From Solirubrobacteraceae bacterium (GTDB lineage Bacteria; Actinomycetota; Thermoleophilia; Solirubrobacterales; Solirubrobacteraceae): DNA of 10,011 nucleotides. Each line of letters begins with the position of its first letter. Position 1 is the stretch's first letter. The notes below the pieces were generated by a model. It had not been told where the DNA came from, searched no databases, and saw only the letters and a program-made list of their open reading frames with translations. Positions 6,220 to 10,011 of the stretch are shown here, in pieces. The DNA lies in NCBI GenBank assembly GCA_030149625.1, contig JASLHP010000010.1, positions 1-10,011 of the forward strand, given 5' to 3'. The position numbers and the translations under genes are program-made.

Positions 6220-6828
6220 GTGGACACCCCGCGTCTCCGTCGTCTCACCGCCTGCGCGGCCCTCGGCCTCACGGTCGCTCTCAGCGCCGGGAGCGGCCCC
6301 GCGCTGGCTCAGGGCGGCGGCCACCACCGCGCGCGTAGCTCGGGCCATCACGCGTGCGCGCACACGCAGCTGACGCCCACCGCACACGACCTCAAGCTGA
6401 TACGCGCGGCGACGCTGTGCCTGATCAACCGCGAACGCGTCACCCACGGCGAGCGGCGACTGCGGCCGAACGCGCGCCTGCGGCGCGCCGCGCAGGCGCA
6501 CACGAACAGCATGGTCTTCGGCGACTACTTCGAACACGTCGGCCCGGCCGGCCAGACGCCGCTGGCGCGGATGCGCGACGCCGGCTACATCTCCAGCCGC
6601 GCCGGCTACGAAGTCGGCGAGAACATCGCCTGGGGCACGCTCGGCCTCGCCACGCCCCGCGCGATCGTCGCCACGTGGATGGCCTCGCCCGGACACCGCG
6701 CGAACATCCTCGATCCGCGTTACCGCGAAACCGGCATCGGCGTCTCGCCGCACACCCCGGCTGCGCTGTCGCACGGCCAGGCCGGCGCGATCTACACGCA
6801 GGACTTCGGCGTCATCATCGGCGGCTGA
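6220..6828 (+). CDS. secreted CAP/SCP-domain protein (YkwD-like)
   Basis: This 202-residue protein is probably exported. Residues 1-30 form a signal peptide with a basic start (RLRR), a hydrophobic core (AALGLTVALSA) and a likely cleavage after PALA before Gln31. A His-rich linker (33-48) follows, then a CAP domain from about residue 58 to the end. CAP-family residues are visible as H106 in FEHVGP, E134 in GENIAWG and H159 in SPGHRANIL, with IYTQDFGV near the C-terminus. C46 and C67 could form a disulfide outside the cell. Bacterial CAP proteins are extracellular; their biochemical role is mostly unresolved. The start is GTG; an ATG at 6209 is in another frame. It does not look linked to the acyl-CoA genes, apart from sharing the strand. 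An in-frame later start would destroy the signal peptide. Confidence 0.9.
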   Translation: MDTPRLRRLTACAALGLTVALSAGSGPALAQGGGHHRARSSGHHACAHTQLTPTAHDLKLIRAATLCLINRERVTHGERRLRPNARLRRAAQAHTNSMVFGDYFEHVGPAGQTPLARMRDAGYISSRAGYEVGENIAWGTLGLATPRAIVATWMASPGHRANILDPRYRETGIGVSPHTPAALSHGQAGAIYTQDFGVIIGG

Positions 6829-6923
6829 GGCGCGCGGGGCGCTCGCGGCCGGCCCTGAGCGGGCCGCGCCAGCCAGCTCGCGCGCCGAGAGCGGCTCACG
6901 CGCCCATCGCTCGCCGCGCGCCG

Positions 6924-6933
6924 TATATAACTT
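6924..6933 (+). promoter_or_regulatory. probable -10 region of the SDR gene
   Basis: TATATAACTT is the only AT-rich stretch in the 138-base gap before the SDR gene. It contains both a TATAAC and a TAACTT hexamer. Start of transcription some 7 bases later would give a leader of about 25-30 bases that contains the AAGGAG site. No good -35 was seen. Confidence 0.45.
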
Positions 6934-6949
6934 CCGGTCCCACCACGAC

Positions 6950-6955
6950 AAGGAG
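6950..6955 (+). promoter_or_regulatory. Shine-Dalgarno site of the SDR gene
   Basis: AAGGAG lies eleven bases before the ATG at 6967. The spacing is somewhat long but it supports that start. Confidence 0.65.
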
Positions 6956-6966
6956 ACCTAACGGCT

Positions 6967-7794
6967 ATGGGAGTACTCGACGGCAAGTCGGCGATCGTCA
7001 CGGGCTCGGCGCGCGGCATCGGACGCGCCACCGCGGAGCTGCTCGTCGCGCAGGGCGCTCAGGTGCTGATCAACGACCTCGACGGCGACGTCGCCGAGCA
7101 GGCGTCCTCTGAGATCGCGGGCGAGACGGCCGTGTTCGCCGGCGACCTGACCAAGTCGGGCGCGGCCGACGAGCTCGTTCGGACCGCGGTCGACGCGTTC
7201 GGCAAGATCGACATCATCGTCAACAACGCGGGCTACACGCTCGACGCGCCGGTGCACAAGATGTCCGACGAGCACTTCCAGGCGATGATCGACATCCACA
7301 CGGTCGTGCCGTTCCGCATCATCCGCGCCGCCGCGCCGCACCTGCGCGAGCCCGCCAAGCGGGAGCGCGAGGAAGGCAGGGAGGTGTTCCGCAAGATCGT
7401 CAACGTGTCCTCGACCTCGGGGACCTTCGGCAACGCCGGTCAGGCCAACTACTCGGCCGGCAAGGCCGGTGTCGTCGGCCTCACGAAAACGGTCGCGAAG
7501 GAGTGGGGCCAGTTCAAGGTCAACGTCAACGCCGTCGCCTTCGGCTTCATCGATACGCGTCTCACGCAAGCCAAGGTCGATGAGAACACGATGGAGAAGG
7601 ACGGCGAGAAGATCCAGCTCGGCATCCCCGAGCAGATGCGCCAGATGGCCTCGATGCTGATCCCGTTGGGGCGGCCCGCCACGCCGGAGGAGGCAGCCGG
7701 AGGGATCTTCTTCCTGTGCTCGCCGTGGTCCAACTACGTGCACGGGCAGACGCTGCACATCACCGGCGGCCTGTTCGGGGGGATGACCGGCTAA
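6967..7794 (+). CDS. SDR-family oxidoreductase, possibly 3-hydroxyacyl-CoA dehydrogenase
   Basis: This is a 275-residue classical short-chain dehydrogenase/reductase. The cofactor motif TGSARGIG is at 12-19 and NNAG at 86-89. The catalytic Ser is S149, followed by Y162-S-A-G-K166. The Asn of the usual Asn-Ser-Tyr-Lys tetrad is His111 (MIDIHTVVPF), as in the dehydrogenase domain of peroxisomal MFE-2, which also has the GNxGQANYSA pattern seen here at 155-164. FabG reductases share GQANY too, so 3-oxoacyl-ACP reductase remains possible. A charged insertion, EPAKREREEGREVF, lies at 128-141 before the catalytic strand. The usual VAPG turn reads VAFG (190-193). An NAD(H)-linked step on a 3-hydroxyacyl-CoA would fit the dehydrogenases and hydratase nearby; this is inference. 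It is transcribed alone and ends before a strong hairpin. Confidence 0.9.
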   Translation: MGVLDGKSAIVTGSARGIGRATAELLVAQGAQVLINDLDGDVAEQASSEIAGETAVFAGDLTKSGAADELVRTAVDAFGKIDIIVNNAGYTLDAPVHKMSDEHFQAMIDIHTVVPFRIIRAAAPHLREPAKREREEGREVFRKIVNVSSTSGTFGNAGQANYSAGKAGVVGLTKTVAKEWGQFKVNVNAVAFGFIDTRLTQAKVDENTMEKDGEKIQLGIPEQMRQMASMLIPLGRPATPEEAAGGIFFLCSPWSNYVHGQTLHITGGLFGGMTG

Positions 7795-7817
7795 CGAGCC
7801 GCTGGAGAGCTGGACGG

Positions 7818-7841
7818 CGAGCGGCCGCGCACGGCCGCTCG
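7818..7841. terminator. bidirectional terminator hairpin
   Basis: CGAGCGGCCG (7818-7827) and CGGCCGCTCG (7832-7841) form a perfect 10-base-pair stem with a CGCA loop. Two G-T wobble pairs could extend it. It lies between the convergent SDR gene (ends 7794) and the minus-strand SDR-like gene (ends 7843), where a two-way terminator is expected. There is no long T-tract, which is common for terminators in GC-rich actinobacteria. Confidence 0.65.
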
Positions 7842-7842
7842 T

Positions 7843-8520
7843 TCAGCTCGGACTCTCGCGCGCGCGTCCGAGATCCAGCACGCACCCCGAGAAGTAGGCA
7901 CCGGCGGGCGAGGCTAGGTATGCCGTCAGCGCGGCGACCTCGCCTGCCCTCGCCAGCCCTGACGCGATCGTGACGGTGCCGACGCCGTGGCGCGCCCACT
8001 CGATCGAGAGCGTACGCGCAAGGTTCTCCAGCCCGGAGCGCGCCGCGCCGGCGTGCTCACGACCATCGGCCGGCGGCGCCAGGTAGACGATGCGCCCACC
8101 GCGCCCGCTCGCCAGGAACGCGCCGTTGAGGACCGGCCGCGTGACATTCCAGGCGACGTCCAAGCAGACGCGCAGCGACTCGCGTGCACCGTCGTCGCTC
8201 GCGCGCGCGAACACGCTCGCACAGTCCACGACCAGCAGCTCGACGCCGTGGCCATCCGCGAGCGCCGCCGCGACGGCGTCTTCGGCGACGCGCTCGATCT
8301 GCTCCCCGCTCGCGGCATCCCCCTGGTCGCTCGACGCCGCTGCGCCCAGCTCGCACTCGCAAACGCGCGCGCCCAACGCGGCGCAGGCCGCACGCACAGC
8401 GGCCCCGAGCGACGCATCGTCGTCCCCATCCGCCGGGGCCGGGGCCATGCCTGCAAGCAGTATCGACACTCCCCGCAATAGGCCGGGGCGCAGCAGCTCG
8501 GATGCGTCGATCGTGTGCAT
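7843..8520 (-). CDS. SDR-fold protein without catalytic residues (pseudo-SDR)
   Basis: The 225-residue protein follows the SDR fold in its second half: GGRIVYLAPP (141-150), then RSGLENLARTLSIEWARHGV (161-180) and AALTAYLASPAGAYFSGCVL (196-215), which is the normal end of the family. The active site is gone. The Tyr-x3-Lys pair reads Ala157-x3-Arg161, the catalytic Ser region reads LAPP, NNAG reads DCAS (99-102), and the N-terminal TGxxxGxG is replaced by an acidic LLAGMAPAPADGDDD stretch (21-35). It may bind a partner or regulate rather than catalyse, or it may be a decaying gene. The frame is open and uninterrupted. It lies 56 bases downstream of the membrane-protein gene on the same strand, so the two may share a transcript. 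No Shine-Dalgarno is visible. The fold is fairly sure, the function unknown. Confidence 0.75.
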   Translation of the reverse strand: MHTIDASELLRPGLLRGVSILLAGMAPAPADGDDDASLGAAVRAACAALGARVCECELGAAASSDQGDAASGEQIERVAEDAVAAALADGHGVELLVVDCASVFARASDDGARESLRVCLDVAWNVTRPVLNGAFLASGRGGRIVYLAPPADGREHAGAARSGLENLARTLSIEWARHGVGTVTIASGLARAGEVAALTAYLASPAGAYFSGCVLDLGRARESPS

Positions 8521-8549
8521 GGCGCCGCCGGCAGCCTATTGGCGAGCAG

Positions 8550-8576
8550 CCGCGGCCCGCGGATCGCGCGCCGCGG
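8550..8576. repeat. three CCGCGG palindromes in a short gap
   Basis: CCGCGG occurs at 8550-8555, 8557-8562 and 8571-8576 between the membrane-protein gene and the pseudo-SDR gene. The copies could pair into a small hairpin that weakens read-through, but in DNA of this GC content chance is a fair explanation. Confidence 0.2.
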
Positions 8577-9353
8577 TCAGTGCCCGAACGCGCGCTCCGC
8601 GTCGGAGCCGCCGCCCGGAGGCACACCCAGCTCCTCGCCGCCTCCTCCATCGCCGGTCCCGGGACCCCCGCCGCCGGGTGAAGCCTGTCCGGCCCTGGCC
8701 CCGCCGAGCTCGAAGTACAACACGGCGGCGGCGAGCGACGCGAGCGGCGCGGTGAGCACCCCGACGATCACCCTGACGACGATGCCCGCGCCGGAGCCGG
8801 CGGACTGGGCGGCGGCCTCGATGATGAAGGAGACGACGCCGACGACTATGTAGAGCACGAGGATCACGCCGAACACCTGCCAGCCGTTGCCGCGCACGAG
8901 CTGACGGCTGCGGGCGAGCGCGGCGAGCGCGCCGGGGCGCTCGAGCACGACCACAGGCGCGGCGACAGACCAGACCGTGATCAGGTAGAGGCCGGGGACG
9001 ATGACGAGGATGAAGCCGACGACGATGCCGATGCCGGCGATGACGCCGACCGCGATCAGCTGCCCGAGCACGGGACTGGCGGCGCGCAGCAGTTGACCGG
9101 GGCTGGAGTCGCGTCGTCCGTCCTGCACGTCGGCGACGAGCTCGACGACCATGCCCGTGAAGAGCGTGCCGGCGACGAGATCGATCAGCACCGCGAGCAG
9201 AGCGAGCCCGGGGCTGGCGACGACGAGCAGCGCGGCGATGATGCCGGTGAACACGAACACGACGGCCGCGGCGGGCATCAGCACGGCGGCCTGGTCGACG
9301 TAGATCTCGAATACGCGGCGGATCACCGCGCCGCTATCTATCCGGCGTTGCAT
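8577..9353 (-). CDS. six-helix integral membrane protein with Gly-rich tail
   Basis: This 258-residue protein has about six hydrophobic helices, near residues 22-44, 48-72, 97-118, 119-137, 158-180 and 190-214. The loop AALARSRQLVRGNGWQVFGV (144-163) is the most family-like part: an S/R-rich amphipathic stretch followed by a tryptophan and a helix is common in the glycerophosphodiester phosphodiesterase membrane-domain/YciC-like family. I take it as that kind of protein, without catalytic residues. The tail from 224 to 250 is Gly/Pro-rich and probably disordered in the cytoplasm. The start is well fixed: GGGAGGTGA lies just before the ATG, with the GGAGG core six bases away. It is on the same strand as the upstream acyltransferase, 89 bases away, so a membrane-lipid context is possible. 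The function is unknown. Confidence 0.78.
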   Translation of the reverse strand: MQRRIDSGAVIRRVFEIYVDQAAVLMPAAAVVFVFTGIIAALLVVASPGLALLAVLIDLVAGTLFTGMVVELVADVQDGRRDSSPGQLLRAASPVLGQLIAVGVIAGIGIVVGFILVIVPGLYLITVWSVAAPVVVLERPGALAALARSRQLVRGNGWQVFGVILVLYIVVGVVSFIIEAAAQSAGSGAGIVVRVIVGVLTAPLASLAAAVLYFELGGARAGQASPGGGGPGTGDGGGGEELGVPPGGGSDAERAFGH

Positions 9354-9356
9354 CCG

Positions 9357-9365
9357 TCACCTCCC
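9357..9365 (-). promoter_or_regulatory. strong Shine-Dalgarno of the membrane-protein gene
   Basis: GGGAGGTGA on the minus strand is a near-perfect match to the 16S rRNA tail and sets the start at 9353. It is the best ribosome binding site in the window. Confidence 0.75.
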
Positions 9366-9442
9366 GAAATCGTCGATGTCCCATGCTCGTGCGAACCCTA
9401 GGCGAAGCGCCCGACGGCGAGCGACCCGGCCACGTATCCCGC

Positions 9443-10011
9443 TCAAGCGACGGCGGCGCCCTCGGGCGCTCGCCGCTCGGCGCGCCGCTGCTCGCGCACG
9501 CGTCTGAGGATGCCCTTGCGCCCGTGCTCTTCGAGCCCGGCGTACAGGCGGCGGATCTCGACGAGGATCTGGTCGGCGACGGCCTGCTGCTGCTCGCGCG
9601 TGGGGTCCGCGATGGGCTCCCAGCGGATGGCGTCGCCGTACTGGACGGTGACCTTGGGGAACTGCAGGCGCTTCCAGTTGCGGATGTGCGAGGAGCCGTA
9701 GATCGCGATCGGCACGACGGGCGCGCCGGTCTCGAGCGCGAGTCGCCCGATGCCGCGCTTGGCCTGCTCGGAGACCTTGCCGGTGCGCGAGCGCCCGCCC
9801 TCGCAGTACATGGTGATCGCGCCATCGCGCGCGAGGATCGAGCGGGCGGTGACGAATGTCTCCTCGTCGCGCACGCCACGGCGCACCGGGAACACGCCGC
9901 CGTGGGTGTAGATGAACTGCATCGGCCGTTTGAACAGCTGCGACTTGGCCATGAAGCGCACCTTGCGGCGGATGTAGCAGCCCATCAAGAAGTGATCCAT
10001 GAACGAGAAGT
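9443..10011 (-). CDS. 1-acyl-sn-glycerol-3-phosphate acyltransferase (PlsC-like), partial
   Basis: This is the C-terminal 189 codons of a membrane-associated acyltransferase that adds an acyl chain to lysophosphatidic acid in phospholipid synthesis. The 5' end lies outside the window. The frame continues through the right edge: the last bases read (H)FSFMDHF, where the first His codon is cut at its first base, giving the catalytic HX4D motif. Downstream are GGVFPVRRG (block II), YCEGGRSRTGK (block III, with the Glu and Arg that bind the phosphate) and PVVPIAIYGSSH (block IV). The tail is basic and Arg-rich and ends in EGAAVA. An internal ATG at 10000 would leave the catalytic His out, so it is not the start. 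It is upstream of the membrane-protein gene on the same strand. A lysophospholipid acyltransferase with another acceptor is possible. Confidence 0.92.
   Translation of the reverse strand, partial: FSFMDHFLMGCYIRRKVRFMAKSQLFKRPMQFIYTHGGVFPVRRGVRDEETFVTARSILARDGAITMYCEGGRSRTGKVSEQAKRGIGRLALETGAPVVPIAIYGSSHIRNWKRLQFPKVTVQYGDAIRWEPIADPTREQQQAVADQILVEIRRLYAGLEEHGRKGILRRVREQRRAERRAPEGAAVA

Noticed and set aside
4971..6272. 433-codon open frame on the minus strand across the second dehydrogenase
   Set aside because: Same reasons: antisense to a real gene, compositionally biased, no motif.
6845..6870. GC-rich imperfect inverted repeat downstream of the CAP gene as a terminator
   Set aside because: The arms are short and interrupted, and such repeats are frequent by chance at this GC content; not strong enough to call.
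9998..10000. ATG at 10000 as the true start of the acyltransferase
   Set aside because: It would lie inside the HX4D catalytic motif; the frame continues to the window edge with the expected residues.

Overview
The window is very GC-rich (third codon positions are mostly G or C) and gene-dense. It looks like a chromosomal segment of a high-GC actinobacterium, plausibly of the Thermoleophilia/Solirubrobacterales type. That placement is an inference from codon use, the style of the secreted CAP protein, TANNNT-type leaderless promoters and the acyl-CoA gene repertoire; no rRNA or other marker gene is present. I see no tRNA or rRNA gene, CRISPR array, insertion sequence or phage gene, and no gene-free stretch longer than about 140 bases.

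Left part (1-3094): a tightly coupled minus-strand operon reads enoyl-CoA hydratase/isomerase -> acyl-CoA carboxyltransferase -> BKACE-type beta-keto acid cleavage enzyme. The BKACE gene runs off the left edge. The genes overlap by 1 base (TGATG) and 4 bases (ATGA). A 122-base divergent promoter region separates the operon from a plus-strand acyl-CoA dehydrogenase gene.

Middle (3095-6131): two paralogous LCAD/IVD-type acyl-CoA dehydrogenase genes on the plus strand flank a minus-strand toxin-antitoxin pair, an AbrB/MazE-fold antitoxin and a PIN-domain toxin. The antitoxin gene starts only 24 bases from the second dehydrogenase gene. Together the dehydrogenases, carboxyltransferase, hydratase and BKACE resemble a leucine/isoprenoid-type catabolic module (ACAD, carboxylase, hydratase, cleavage enzyme). 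Here a BKACE occupies the place that HMG-CoA lyase has in liu clusters, and no biotin carboxylase subunit is in view. The substrate is unknown.

Right part (6132-10011): a secreted CAP/SCP-domain protein and an SDR oxidoreductase on the plus strand face a minus-strand group across a strong hairpin that probably terminates transcription from both sides. The SDR has a possible (3R)-hydroxyacyl-CoA dehydrogenase-like active site. The minus-strand group holds a 1-acylglycerol-3-phosphate acyltransferase (5' end outside the window), a six-helix membrane protein, and an SDR-fold protein that has lost every recognisable catalytic residue.

The points most worth a second look are the BKACE-containing carboxylation module, the pseudo-SDR, the toxin-antitoxin pair between the two dehydrogenases with a shared 24-base control region, and two matching leaderless-promoter layouts.
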